A stretch of DNA of 64,000 bases from Aureibaculum luteum (GTDB lineage: Bacteria; Bacteroidota; Bacteroidia; Flavobacteriales; Flavobacteriaceae): assembly GCF_003449015.1 (NCBI RefSeq), contig NZ_QRGD01000002.1, positions 186,001 to 250,000 of the forward strand. Reading direction: 5' to 3'. The notes beneath the pieces are model-generated. The model saw only the letters and a list, made by a program, of their open reading frames with translations. It ran no database searches and was not told the origin of the DNA. The translations under genes and the position numbers were made by a program. Position 1 is the first letter of the stretch. The number at the start of each line of letters is the position of its first letter. Positions 1 to 9,031 of the stretch are shown in pieces.

Positions 1-554
1 CAATTAGAAATCCTAACATAATTGGATGTCTTACCAATTTATATAAATAGTTTGTTTGAAATTTTGGATTTGGAGTTTTTTTGTTTTTAAGGTTGTTAAA
101 AATTTGAGCTAAACCAAAAAGTTCAAAATGATTAATCATAAATGTTGATAGAAGAACTATAAGCCATCCTGCAAAAAAATATTCCCATTAAAATAATAGA
201 TAAAATATCATTTTCGATTTTCCAAACTAGTATTGTGATAGGTTGCCATTGCCAATAAATTAATAGCAATGCCAAACTTGAGAGTAAAATATAAGTACTC
301 CGTTCCATGGCGTGACTAAAGATGGATGTAAACCATTTTTTAAATTTTGGTCTTGCCATAACACTATGCTGTATTGCAAATACACTTAATAGAATTGTAT
401 TGGTTAGAATCGCTTTAAGCAAAGTTGGCTCGACACCGGAATCTATTGTTTTCGGAACAAAAAAATTACCAACAAAGCCTATGGCATATAAAAAAGCAAC
501 TAGAAATATACAATAGGCTACTATTCCATATATAAAGATGATTGATTTTTTCAT
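1..554 (-). pseudogene. mddA: MddA-like methanethiol S-methyltransferase, frameshifted and cut by window edge
   Basis: The first 120 or so residues read as a multi-helix membrane protein of the NnrU/isoprenylcysteine-methyltransferase-like group, with the phrases AIQHSVMARP and MERSTYILLSSLAL that are typical of methanethiol S-methyltransferase (methanethiol to dimethylsulfide). The frame then meets a run of seven T (minus strand, 173-179) and ends after 140 residues in an unrelated tail. Removing one T restores an open frame running to the window edge, with GIFFAGWLIVLLSTF, NHFELFGL and LYKLVRHPIM, which are expected family features. So this is one gene with a +1 homopolymer shift, either a real pseudogene, phase-variable, or an assembly error. 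Family call is by recalled motif; the break itself is directly visible. Confidence 0.8.
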
Positions 555-649
555 AATTTGTATTTTTGGTTATAATACAAAATTCAGCTAAAAGAGTTGA
601 TTTTGATATCCTTAAAAATCCAACAAATGTGCTCTAAGGTCCAAATTTT

Positions 650-1855
650 TTATGAATGAATCTTCGATATAGATTTCGATTTGTATTGATTAGGAGTGAA
701 CTTGAATTTTTCTTTAAATGATTGAATAAAATGAGAGTTGTTTTTAAACCCACTCTCATAACATATTTGGTTTACGTTTAAATCGCTTTCAAGTAAAAGT
801 GTTTTAGCGTATTCTAGACGCTTCGTCTTAAGCCATCTAAAAGGTGTCGTGTTAAATGTATTTTTGAAATCTCTTTTAAACGCTGTTAAGCTTCGGCCAC
901 ATAATTTGGCGAATTCTTCAACTTTTAAATTATATAAAAAATTTTCTGACATTACAATTCCTAGATCTATCCCTATTTTGCTACTTTTTTGCTTTGTACT
1001 TTGAAACTCTGATTTATTTGGACGTATACCTGTAACAAATTCTTCTATTTCTGCTAAAATTAAATATGTGTCACCTGTCCAGAAAAGATGGTCTTTACCA
1101 TTAAGTTCAACTAATTGGGAATTTGGAATGTGTTCTGCCAGATATCTGCCTTCTTCAACAAGTATATCTAAATCCTCTTTTCTAAATAGAAGAAGTGTTG
1201 GAACTTTAATTGAACCCAAAATTCCAGTCACATCAATCTTTACAGACTGCTTATGTAAAATTAATGCAGCTTTTGGGCTTCCACCGGAACGTAAATAACT
1301 AGCCAGCCAATCCAAAAAAGCACTATCATGTGCTAATGATGGAACTAATAACTTTAGTCCATCAAGATTTCCATGTGCCCAATTGTCTTCAATTGCTTTA
1401 TTTGAAATTTCACGTTCTTCATCTGTTGGAGCCCAAGGATAATCTTTTGAATATCTGCGTTTGGCAAATATTCCAAAGCCAATAACTCCTATGGTTTTTT
1501 GAGGATAATTTAAAGAAAATAAAAGACTAACTGAGCCTCCTTCGGAATGGCTAAATAAAAATGCCTTTTTTGAATTCGTAGCATCTAAAACGGCATTGAT
1601 ATCATCCATTCGTTCTTCCATAGTGGAATATTCATCGGAACGATCTGAAAGTCCTGTTCCTCTTTTATCGAAGATAATCAATCTAGAGAATAAAGAAAGC
1701 CTTGTTAAAAAAGCAGCAAGCCTTGGTTCAGCCCACATCATATCAATATTTGAAACCCAACCAGGAATGTATAAAATGTCGATTGATCCTTCACCTATCA
1801 CTTGATAAGCAATATTAAAATCACCACTTTTAGTATAGTTAGTTTTGGGTTTCAT
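650..1855 (-). CDS. Alpha/beta hydrolase fused to AraC-type DNA-binding domain
   Basis: The 401-residue protein has two parts. Residues about 1-275 are an alpha/beta hydrolase: oxyanion-side PGW, FDKRGTGLSDR, nucleophile elbow with Ser104 in SHSEGG, an acidic residue in RKEDLD and a histidine in GKDHLFW. Residues about 305-395 are an AraC/XylS two-helix DNA-binding domain (FAKLCGRSLTAFKRDFK, then ICYESGFKNNSHFIQSFK). There is no signal peptide, so it acts in the cytoplasm. The catalytic triad seems intact, so the hydrolase part may sense or consume an ester or lactone ligand; this is inference. The gene stands alone, behind the recurrent leader element at 1911-1975. Confidence 0.88.
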   Translation of the reverse strand: MKPKTNYTKSGDFNIAYQVIGEGSIDILYIPGWVSNIDMMWAEPRLAAFLTRLSLFSRLIIFDKRGTGLSDRSDEYSTMEERMDDINAVLDATNSKKAFLFSHSEGGSVSLLFSLNYPQKTIGVIGFGIFAKRRYSKDYPWAPTDEEREISNKAIEDNWAHGNLDGLKLLVPSLAHDSAFLDWLASYLRSGGSPKAALILHKQSVKIDVTGILGSIKVPTLLLFRKEDLDILVEEGRYLAEHIPNSQLVELNGKDHLFWTGDTYLILAEIEEFVTGIRPNKSEFQSTKQKSSKIGIDLGIVMSENFLYNLKVEEFAKLCGRSLTAFKRDFKNTFNTTPFRWLKTKRLEYAKTLLLESDLNVNQICYESGFKNNSHFIQSFKEKFKFTPNQYKSKSISKIHS

Positions 1856-1910
1856 ATAGTTTTAATCAGTACAAGCTCCATACGTCCAAGAATTTCCGGA
1901 ATGTTTGAAA

Positions 1911-1975
1911 GCATATATCTATTCTAGATATTACCAAATATAAGAAATATAGTTACGTTTAACTTGCAGTTTATT
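1911..1975 (-). promoter_or_regulatory. Recurrent promoter/leader element, copy A
   Basis: Copy of a motif found in front of seven minus-strand genes. On the minus strand it carries a TAnnTTTG -7 box (plus-strand CAAATATA at 1935-1942). The block just upstream resembles the other copies (AAGAAATATAGTTAC on the plus strand) but its distal half is diverged. It lies 80 bp before the hydrolase/AraC gene. No TTTG is seen at the usual -33 position, suggesting activator dependence (inference). Confidence 0.55.
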
Positions 1976-2098
1976 AATACTTTAGGTAGCCAAGTGAAAA
2001 TATATTGATGTACCTATTAGGAAATCTATACCAAAGTACTTTTTTACCAAACGTATTATTTATATTAATTTAATTTTATCTAGGTTCAAACAAATGAT

Positions 2099-3202
2099 TT
2101 AAATCTTAATAAATATTCTTTTTTTGTACATCCAGTAACAAATATACCAAAGCATAAAAAGAACCATACAACTTAAAATAATTTGTGCGTTTAATTCGCC
2201 TGTCCAACCAAACAGGGCATTTGAAAACGGCAGCAAAATTTTGTTGATGAGTTTGGCTCCCCCAATATGAGCAAACAGATAAATAAAGAGTGGATTCATA
2301 CCTACTACGGCAAAAAATAACACACCTTTTTGATATTTCTTGACATCTATTAGCCAATAACATAAAGCGAGAGCAATCAATGACCATCCTCCACTAGCAA
2401 AAACAAATGTACTGGTTGATATTTTTTTTATAATTGGGGTAATTGGACTAAGACCATAACCTATAATTAATCCAATGAGTCCTGCACCAAATAAAAGAAG
2501 CAGTTTTTTCTTGGCAGAAAAATTACCTATAAGTAATTGGCCTGCCAGAACACCCCAAATTGTATGTGCTGCAGTTGGTATAGCATTAAACATGGCCCAA
2601 CCGCCTCCATATTCTTCACCTGAAATAAGAATATTAAACCAAGCTGCAAAATTTTCTCCGTCAACAAAAGCATTATTAAATCCTTCAACAGGAAAAAATC
2701 TAAATAAGCCTTCACTTATTAAAATTAACAGAATAGAGAAGCCAATTTGAATAACTACAGGTTGGCGAATTACCAAAAAAGCTAAAATATAGGTAACTCC
2801 TAGTTGTGCCAATACATTTTGGAACCTAAAAACAATTTCTCCTGCATCAATACAATATAGCCCCCAACCTAAGAGTAACATTAAAAATGCCCTTTTAAAG
2901 GCATGTTTGCTTAATTGCTTATATGTATCTCCTTTTGCCATCCTTTTTGAAAAAGATAATGGCATTGCCACTCCAACAATAAACATAAAAAAGGGTTGGA
3001 TTAAATCCCAAAAATGTAGCCCTTCCCAACGAGCATGGTGAAGTTGAGTTCCGACAGCATGAATAAAAGTTCCTTCAAATTGTGGCAATACGAAAAAAGA
3101 GAATAGGTGAGAAAACTCGGCAATAAGCAGGAACATAGTTAATCCCCTATAAAAATCGAGGGATAAAAGCCGATCGTTTGATTTAACTTGTATTTTAGAC
3201 AT
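2099..3202 (-). CDS. DUF5009 / HGSNAT-like membrane acyltransferase
   Basis: A 367-residue polytopic membrane protein with about ten hydrophobic segments. The N-terminus carries RLLSLDFYRGLTMFLL, the signature of the DUF5009 / heparan-alpha-glucosaminide N-acetyltransferase-like family, followed by WDLIQPFFMFIVGVAMPLS. Members transfer or are thought to transfer acetyl groups to sugars across the membrane; NagX-type relatives sit in amino-sugar loci, which would fit the hexosaminidases elsewhere in this window. The substrate cannot be read from the sequence. It stands alone, with the broken gene at 3329-3754 upstream on the same strand. Confidence 0.82.
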   Translation of the reverse strand: MSKIQVKSNDRLLSLDFYRGLTMFLLIAEFSHLFSFFVLPQFEGTFIHAVGTQLHHARWEGLHFWDLIQPFFMFIVGVAMPLSFSKRMAKGDTYKQLSKHAFKRAFLMLLLGWGLYCIDAGEIVFRFQNVLAQLGVTYILAFLVIRQPVVIQIGFSILLILISEGLFRFFPVEGFNNAFVDGENFAAWFNILISGEEYGGGWAMFNAIPTAAHTIWGVLAGQLLIGNFSAKKKLLLLFGAGLIGLIIGYGLSPITPIIKKISTSTFVFASGGWSLIALALCYWLIDVKKYQKGVLFFAVVGMNPLFIYLFAHIGGAKLINKILLPFSNALFGWTGELNAQIILSCMVLFMLWYICYWMYKKRIFIKI

Positions 3203-3328
3203 GTGTTATTATTCTAATAGATTTTTAATTCGGGAATAGAAGCTTATTTGATTTCTTTTTATTATAACAGTATTTAATAGGTAATCTTAGCAATTGTTTT
3301 TTTTTATTCGCTTTAAAGATTATAATGA

Positions 3329-3754
3329 TTAAGAGTCTTTAGGGTTATTGAATCCAATTGTATATATCAATTTATATAATGGATTCAACTTTCTCAATTT
3401 TCCATCCAGCATAGTACTATTCAGTTTTAAAGTATCTGCAATCAGCTCGGCTTGTTGCTTAAAGTTATTTTTAATGCTATATAGAGTTGTCAGTTCGTCA
3501 ACACCGATTTTATTTTGGAGGAATAATATACGCTTATGATTGCTTTCAGAAAAAAAAATATTCTGCTCGTATTTATTTAGCTTTTAAAAATTAATTCTGA
3601 GCGTACCGTCATATATGAATTTAATTAATAGATTCCTTTTCCAATAATCATTGTAAACTTCTTTAACAAAAGAATATTCAGGCATTTTTTCAAAACCGAA
3701 TGATTCTACTAAAAAATGAAAAACCTTTTCTAAATCTTCTTCAATGACTTCCAT
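3329..3754 (-). pseudogene. Hypothetical protein gene with internal in-frame TAA
   Basis: Reading from ATG at 3754 gives 56 residues (MEVIEEDLEKVFHFLVESFG at the start) to a TAA at 3584-3586. The same frame then stays open for another 84 codons to a TAA at 3329-3331, with protein-like composition throughout (KRILFLQNKIGVDELTT, KLRKLNPLYKLIYTIG). The simplest reading is one gene of about 140 codons carrying a single nonsense codon. I do not recognise the family. It is preceded by the recurrent leader element (3772-3830), which supports a once functional gene starting at 3754. A separate short 56-residue protein is the alternative. Confidence 0.6.
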
Positions 3755-3771
3755 AGGTTAGAAATATTTGA

Positions 3772-3830
3772 TAATATAGATTACCAAATATAAGAAATTT
3801 AGTTACTTGTAGTTTATGGTTTATACAGAC
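3772..3830 (-). promoter_or_regulatory. Recurrent promoter/leader element, copy B
   Basis: Minus-strand -7 box TATATTTG (plus CAAATATA, 3785-3792) with the conserved upstream block, plus-strand AGTTACTTGTAGTTTATGG. It sits 18 bp before the start of the broken gene at 3329-3754. Confidence 0.55.
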
Positions 3831-3904
3831 TTTTGGGAGCCCATTGAATACAAATCAATATTATTAGGTAAATTTTTATCACAGTATTTCACTGTAACCC
3901 GTTT

Positions 3905-6208
3905 TTATCTCTTTTTTCGCGTCAATTCATCTTCCGTAATAAAATTGTCTTTGTTTTTATCTCGTTTACTAAAGTTTTCTTTCAATTTACCTTTAGCTTC
4001 TGATTTAGAGATTTTACCATCATTGTTGGTATCCATATTTCCTATCATTTTTTCGAAAGATGGGGATGTGGTTTTTGAATTAGAATTATTATTATTTTGT
4101 TGGTTTTGCTCTACCTGTTCGGTTTTCGGAACTGGTTGTATCATCTCTGTATTTTCTAAGTTGTTTATTTCTTTAACGCATCTCACATAATTATAGACGT
4201 ATCTAACATCACCTTGTGGTCCAAAATATTGAGGATAATCATTCTTATTTCCACTTTTCGGATCGCTTCTTTGAGCTCCAGCACCGTGAACATCCATCAA
4301 TCTACCATTCATTTGTCCTTGTGCTTCACCAAAAGCAATATAAACAGCACTTGCATATGGGTTTTGTCCATCTAAATGTGTTGTACTGGTCCAGTAAAAG
4401 GGATATTGTCCAAGGTTTCCCTGTGGATCTTTGATTTCGTTGGATTCAAAAATAGGATCTATTGCAGGCGAACTGGTGGTTTGTGGAGAGCGAGAATAGT
4501 CCACAATGCTTTGTAATTCTTTGGCATTGGGCAAATGCCAATCTGAGTGCCCAGCAAGTTCAAAATTTTCAGCATATGCTAGGGCCTCTTCCCAATTTTT
4601 ACCAGTACTATCATCAACTTTTTGCCACATGAGACCTGTTGCGTAATCACTTACTGTACCATCTCCATTATCAATAAAGTTATTCTTTCCATAATCTGTA
4701 TTTCCACGCACCAAGCGAAAATACATTTTATTATCAGTACCTGTTTTAGGATGGAATTTAGGATAGCCTTTAATCCGGCCATCTACAAAATTAACACCGA
4801 AGATGGTTTTGTCACTTTTCATTGTTCGTCCAACATATGTTGTTAAAGACCAGGTTTGTGCATCAATTTCTCGTTCTCCATTTTTGCTATTTCCTAAAGG
4901 TTGATTAAAATAGTTGGTATCAATAAATAGATTTATAGCAGTGGTTCCTTTTACTTTTCCTGTAAACTGAATAAGCGAATAAAGTTCTTTAATAGTGGGT
5001 ACCCTCCAATCACTATAACCTCCTGATGTTGCATTTTTTGCTTTTAGTATTGCTTCTTCCAGAGTCATTTTTATTCCCATGTCCTGTTCCCACATTAAAC
5101 CTGTGACATTATCAGTTACAGTACCATTACCATTGTCAGTATATGACGGCTGATTACCGTTGTAGTTGGCATCTTGTCCGTAAAATGATTCTCCATCAGT
5201 TGGCTTAGAAATTTTTTCCATGTCAGAATAAGAATCTTTAACTCCTGTATCAACAATGGAGTAGCTATAGTTTAAATTTGAATTCTTGTTTGAAGTGCTT
5301 TTTTGTTTTAAAGGTAGTACCATTAAATCTTCTCCATAAATAACTGTGCCTAGATAATTCTTCCGTATTTCAGCAGTTGTAGCTTCTTCATCAATAGTTG
5401 TAAAGACGAAATGTGTTAATACTAAATTGTTAACATTTGCTTCTTTAGCCATTTGTGAGCTTTCTGTTAAATTAACGTGTGCTTTTTGTTTCGTTTTTTT
5501 GTTGTTATCATCGTGCTTACTTTTTTTATCATTCTTTTTAGCCCCTAATTCGATAGCACCACCAGAGTCCATTATTAAATAATCTGCATTTTTAGCCAAA
5601 TTGGGCAAGGATTTAGAGTAGGTTAAATCGCCAGAAATCACGATAGATTCATTACCTACATCAAAACGATAGGCAAGCGTGGCAATAGTATGATTTACTG
5701 GTGCGTAAGTAACCGTAATAGCACCTATAGAGAATGTGTTGTTTCCTGTTAAGTTTTTTGCAGTGAAATTAGATTTGACATCACTTATAGTTCTTCCAGA
5801 TTTTGATAATCTATACGCAATGTCTTCTTCATAAATTTCAAGAATATTATCAATTATTGAAGTGGTCTGTTTCGGACCTGCAATTATTGTTTTGTTACCT
5901 CCAAGAATTGAGTGAATAAAAATAGGAGCAAACTCCTCATTGTGGTCTAAATGATGATGTGTAAAAAGGATACCATCTATGTCTTTAATTTTTGTATTTA
6001 TTTTGTTTAAATTGGCTTGGGTTCCATTGCCCATATCTACTAAAATCTGAGTGTTTTTATATGATATTAACACGGAAGGACCAGAGCGTTCTGTATTAAA
6101 TTTTGGTGAGCCAGACCCAATTATTGTTGCAGTTAACTGTTCATAATTTTCTTGAGCAAATAGTTGTGTTCCTAAAAAAAGCAGCACCAAAACAAGGTGT
6201 TTCTTCAT
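3905..6208 (-). CDS. Secreted MBL-fold hydrolase fused to two DUF1566 domains and EF-hands
   Basis: I use the ATG at 6208, which starts directly on a signal peptide (MKKHLVLVLLFLGTQLFAQ); an in-frame ATG eight codons earlier (6232) is possible. Residues about 20-300 are a metallo-beta-lactamase domain with the metal motif HHHLDH (H84, H86, D88, H89), a later NH, SGD and TH. This is the RNase Z/AtsA arylsulfatase-like arrangement, so a phosphoesterase or sulfatase role is plausible. Then come two Lcl_C/DUF1566 units (DNGNGTVTDNVTGLMWEQD; DNGDGTVSDYATGLMWQK), a Gln/Asn-rich linker and two EF-hand loops (DTNNDGKISKSE, DKNKDNFITEDE). The DUF1566 pair is a paralogue of the protein at 7564-8781. 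Last gene of a three-gene operon, 33 bp behind the sulfatase homologue. Confidence 0.83.
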   Translation of the reverse strand: MKKHLVLVLLFLGTQLFAQENYEQLTATIIGSGSPKFNTERSGPSVLISYKNTQILVDMGNGTQANLNKINTKIKDIDGILFTHHHLDHNEEFAPIFIHSILGGNKTIIAGPKQTTSIIDNILEIYEEDIAYRLSKSGRTISDVKSNFTAKNLTGNNTFSIGAITVTYAPVNHTIATLAYRFDVGNESIVISGDLTYSKSLPNLAKNADYLIMDSGGAIELGAKKNDKKSKHDDNNKKTKQKAHVNLTESSQMAKEANVNNLVLTHFVFTTIDEEATTAEIRKNYLGTVIYGEDLMVLPLKQKSTSNKNSNLNYSYSIVDTGVKDSYSDMEKISKPTDGESFYGQDANYNGNQPSYTDNGNGTVTDNVTGLMWEQDMGIKMTLEEAILKAKNATSGGYSDWRVPTIKELYSLIQFTGKVKGTTAINLFIDTNYFNQPLGNSKNGEREIDAQTWSLTTYVGRTMKSDKTIFGVNFVDGRIKGYPKFHPKTGTDNKMYFRLVRGNTDYGKNNFIDNGDGTVSDYATGLMWQKVDDSTGKNWEEALAYAENFELAGHSDWHLPNAKELQSIVDYSRSPQTTSSPAIDPIFESNEIKDPQGNLGQYPFYWTSTTHLDGQNPYASAVYIAFGEAQGQMNGRLMDVHGAGAQRSDPKSGNKNDYPQYFGPQGDVRYVYNYVRCVKEINNLENTEMIQPVPKTEQVEQNQQNNNNSNSKTTSPSFEKMIGNMDTNNDGKISKSEAKGKLKENFSKRDKNKDNFITEDELTRKKR

Positions 6209-6241
6209 TTTATATATTTTTTTCGTTGACATTTGGTTTTG

Positions 6242-7558
6242 TTAATTTCTAATAGAATTTTCTTCCGTTTTTAAGTTGTTGTATGCAACTTGTTCTTCAT
6301 TTGTAAGGTTGTTTATGATATTATTAGTTTCATAAGGGTCTTGATTTAAATTATAAAACCTTTCTGTTCCATCATTTAATACAAATAATTTATAGGTATT
6401 GTCCCTTATTGTATAACCAGATTTAGTAGGGGAATTATTCAATACCTCTGAATAATTATAAGTTCTATTGTTTGATGTTGCTTGAGTAAACAAAGAATAA
6501 AAACTTTTACTATTTTCATACGTATTTATATTAATACCAGCTATTTGTGCAATAGTGGTAAATAAATCTGCAGAATTAATAAGGTTTGTATCTCTGACGC
6601 CTATTCGAGAAACTCCTTTTCCTGATACAATTAAAGGAACTGCAATTCCACCTTGATAGATACTTCCTTTACTACGATTACTCGCATACGGACCTTGAAT
6701 AACTTCTCCAGAAGTACCATTATCTCCCATAAAAATTATAATTGTATTATCCATTTCATCTTGAGGAATATTATCTAATAAACGACCAATTTCATAGTCC
6801 ATACTTTCTGCCATTGCCATAAAATAGGGTAGTGGATTGTTGTCTATACTTGCTTGGTCTTCGGGTAAGTTTCCTTGTGAATGCATTTCAGTAGGTGGAA
6901 GATGAAATGGTGTATGTGGTGTTGAGTAAGCCAACCAACAAAACCAATTGTTGTCTTGGTTATTAATCCAATCTATGGCCAAATTGGTAGTTTTGGTCGT
7001 GATGTACTCCGTGGAGGGATTACTCACTCCATTTTCAACTAAATTCCATAGATAATAACTACTTGCACTGCCACCTAAAAGACCAGCATAGTAATCTATA
7101 CCCATTTCTGTTGGGCGGTTAGGTTCGTTATTTGATAGATGCCATTTCCCAATAATTGAATGGCTATATTTTTCATTTAGTTCTTCATCTAAATAAGCTT
7201 GTAATGTTTTTTCATTTGCATCTATTGTAGAAGCATTTGAGGCATTTAATACACCTGTTTTTATTCCGTATTTTCCGGTAAGAATTGATGCTCTTGTTGG
7301 AGAATACATCGGAAAGGCCCAAAAATTATCGAACGTTATACCATTGTTAACTAGTTGTTGTAAATTTGGCATATTTGGTTTTATAGCACCAATATCATAA
7401 TTAGGACAAGCATCTAAACCAAAATCATCAGCAATAATTAATAAAATATTTGGTTTTGATGAGCTAGATATTTCTTCAATAATATTGTTGTCTTTTGAGC
7501 AAGAGTTTATAAAGAAATTAAAGCAAATAATAAGTGCAATATATTTTATTCTGGCCAT
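6242..7558 (-). CDS. Sulfatase-family (S1) lipoprotein with Tyr at the formylglycine position
   Basis: A 438-residue protein with a lipobox (FFINSC, Cys20), so an outer- or inner-membrane-anchored enzyme. The alkaline phosphatase/sulfatase fold is clear: PNILLIIADDFG (metal ligands D44, D45), GKWHL, STPHTPFH, GDNGTSGE and a Lys near SKGSIYQGG. The maturation motif that should read C/S-x-P-x-R is Y-S-P-T-R (Tyr85; codon TAT where Cys would be TGT). A classical formylglycine sulfatase cannot work with Tyr, so this is either inactive, a different hydrolase, or a recent mutation. All other active-site residues look intact. It lies between the DUF1566 lipoprotein (5 bp upstream) and the MBL fusion protein. 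Confidence 0.85.
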   Translation of the reverse strand: MARIKYIALIICFNFFINSCSKDNNIIEEISSSSKPNILLIIADDFGLDACPNYDIGAIKPNMPNLQQLVNNGITFDNFWAFPMYSPTRASILTGKYGIKTGVLNASNASTIDANEKTLQAYLDEELNEKYSHSIIGKWHLSNNEPNRPTEMGIDYYAGLLGGSASSYYLWNLVENGVSNPSTEYITTKTTNLAIDWINNQDNNWFCWLAYSTPHTPFHLPPTEMHSQGNLPEDQASIDNNPLPYFMAMAESMDYEIGRLLDNIPQDEMDNTIIIFMGDNGTSGEVIQGPYASNRSKGSIYQGGIAVPLIVSGKGVSRIGVRDTNLINSADLFTTIAQIAGININTYENSKSFYSLFTQATSNNRTYNYSEVLNNSPTKSGYTIRDNTYKLFVLNDGTERFYNLNQDPYETNNIINNLTNEEQVAYNNLKTEENSIRN

Positions 7559-7563
7559 AATGT

Positions 7564-8781
7564 TTATTCTGAAATAGTTCTTACAGCTCTCACATAATTA
7601 TAAACATATCTAATATCTCCCTGGGGGCCGAAGTATTGAGGGTAATCATTAATGTCACCACTCTTTGGGTCACTTCTTTGACAACCTGCACCGTGAACAT
7701 CTAAAAGAATACCATTCATTTCTCCTAAGCCTTCACCAAATGCAATATAAACGGCACCACTGTATGGATTTGCACCATCTAAATGTGTTGTACTGGTCCA
7801 AAAGAATGGATAATGTCCTCCTGAATTGCCATCAGGATAATTGATTTCTGTGGTTTCGAATATTGGGTTTATGGCAGGAGATTTAGTAGTCTGTGGTGAT
7901 CTTGTATAATCAACAATACTTTGTAATTCTTTGGTATTGGGCAACCTCCAATCATTGAATGAAGCTAATTCTAAATTTTCAGAATATTCAAGGGCATCTT
8001 CCCAATCTCTAGAAATTCCATCATCTGCTTTTTGCCACATTAGGCCAGTAGCTAAATCGCTAATAGTACCGTCTCCATTATCAATAAAATCATTTTCTCC
8101 ATATGCTGTATTGCCACGAACCATTCTAAAATACATTTCATTCTCAGCCCCAGTTGCAGGTTTAAATTTTGGGTAACCTTTTATTCTACCATCAATAAAG
8201 TTTACACCAAATACTGTTTCGTCTGTATTCATTGTTAGCCCTACATATGCTGTTGATGACCACGTCTGGGCATCAATTTCTCTTTCACCTATACTTACAT
8301 CACCAATAGGTTGATTGAAATAATTGGTATTGATAAATAGATCAATCGCGGTTTCACCTTGCACCCTTCCTGTGAAATTAATCAAAGAGTAGAGTTCTTT
8401 TAACGTCGGGACTCTCCAATCGGTATAATCACCTAAAGTAGAATTTTCAGCTTTGGTAAAGGCGTCATCAAAAGTGATTTTATCACCCATATCTTTTTCC
8501 CAAATTAATCCTGTTATATTATCGGTAATTGTACCATCAGCATTATCTGTGTAATTCGGTTGGTTGCCTGAGTAGGTTGCATCTTGTCCATAAAAGGCTT
8601 GGTTTGATGAAGGTTCAGCAATAACTGAAGTATTATCGTAAAAGTCTTCAACTCCTGTATCTACGATTTTATAGCCCGTTATGGAATTTTCTTCAGGAAA
8701 TGTATTGTCATCATCTTTGCTACAGGCTATTGAAAAAAGTAATAAACCAGATAGTAAATAAAGGTATTTGTAAGCTCTCAT
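7564..8781 (-). CDS. DUF1566 (Lcl_C) double-domain lipoprotein
   Basis: A 405-residue lipoprotein (lipobox FSIAC, Cys20) with an acidic linker SKDDDN. Two DUF1566 units follow, about residues 65-225 and 230-400, each with the D-N-xDGT-I-x-D-x-x-T-G-L-I/M-W opening and DWRVPTLKELYSLI / DWRLPNTKELQSIV. This domain occurs in surface and adhesin-like proteins and resembles FGE-sulfatase or C-type-lectin-like folds. The body is a close paralogue of residues about 310-690 of the MBL fusion protein, pointing to a tandem duplication followed by fusion. First gene of the operon. Function unknown; carbohydrate or surface binding is a guess. Confidence 0.82.
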   Translation of the reverse strand: MRAYKYLYLLSGLLLFSIACSKDDDNTFPEENSITGYKIVDTGVEDFYDNTSVIAEPSSNQAFYGQDATYSGNQPNYTDNADGTITDNITGLIWEKDMGDKITFDDAFTKAENSTLGDYTDWRVPTLKELYSLINFTGRVQGETAIDLFINTNYFNQPIGDVSIGEREIDAQTWSSTAYVGLTMNTDETVFGVNFIDGRIKGYPKFKPATGAENEMYFRMVRGNTAYGENDFIDNGDGTISDLATGLMWQKADDGISRDWEDALEYSENLELASFNDWRLPNTKELQSIVDYTRSPQTTKSPAINPIFETTEINYPDGNSGGHYPFFWTSTTHLDGANPYSGAVYIAFGEGLGEMNGILLDVHGAGCQRSDPKSGDINDYPQYFGPQGDIRYVYNYVRAVRTISE

Positions 8782-9031
8782 AATTTTATAGTTTTATTTT
8801 AGACTATAAAAAAATAATAAGGTTTAAAGGTTGTTTTTTTATCTACTAAATATTGCGTCGTATGGAATTAGAAAAGTAACTGTGTCTATGTAGCTAAATT
8901 CGTAAATAAAACACAGACAGAAAATCTGTAAGGACTATTCTAAGAGAACCTGAAGATTATATAAAGGTAGGGGAGTAGAGGTAACTTCAGTTTCAGCCAA
9001 TTATGTGTTTGTTATATGTTCATATTTCTTT

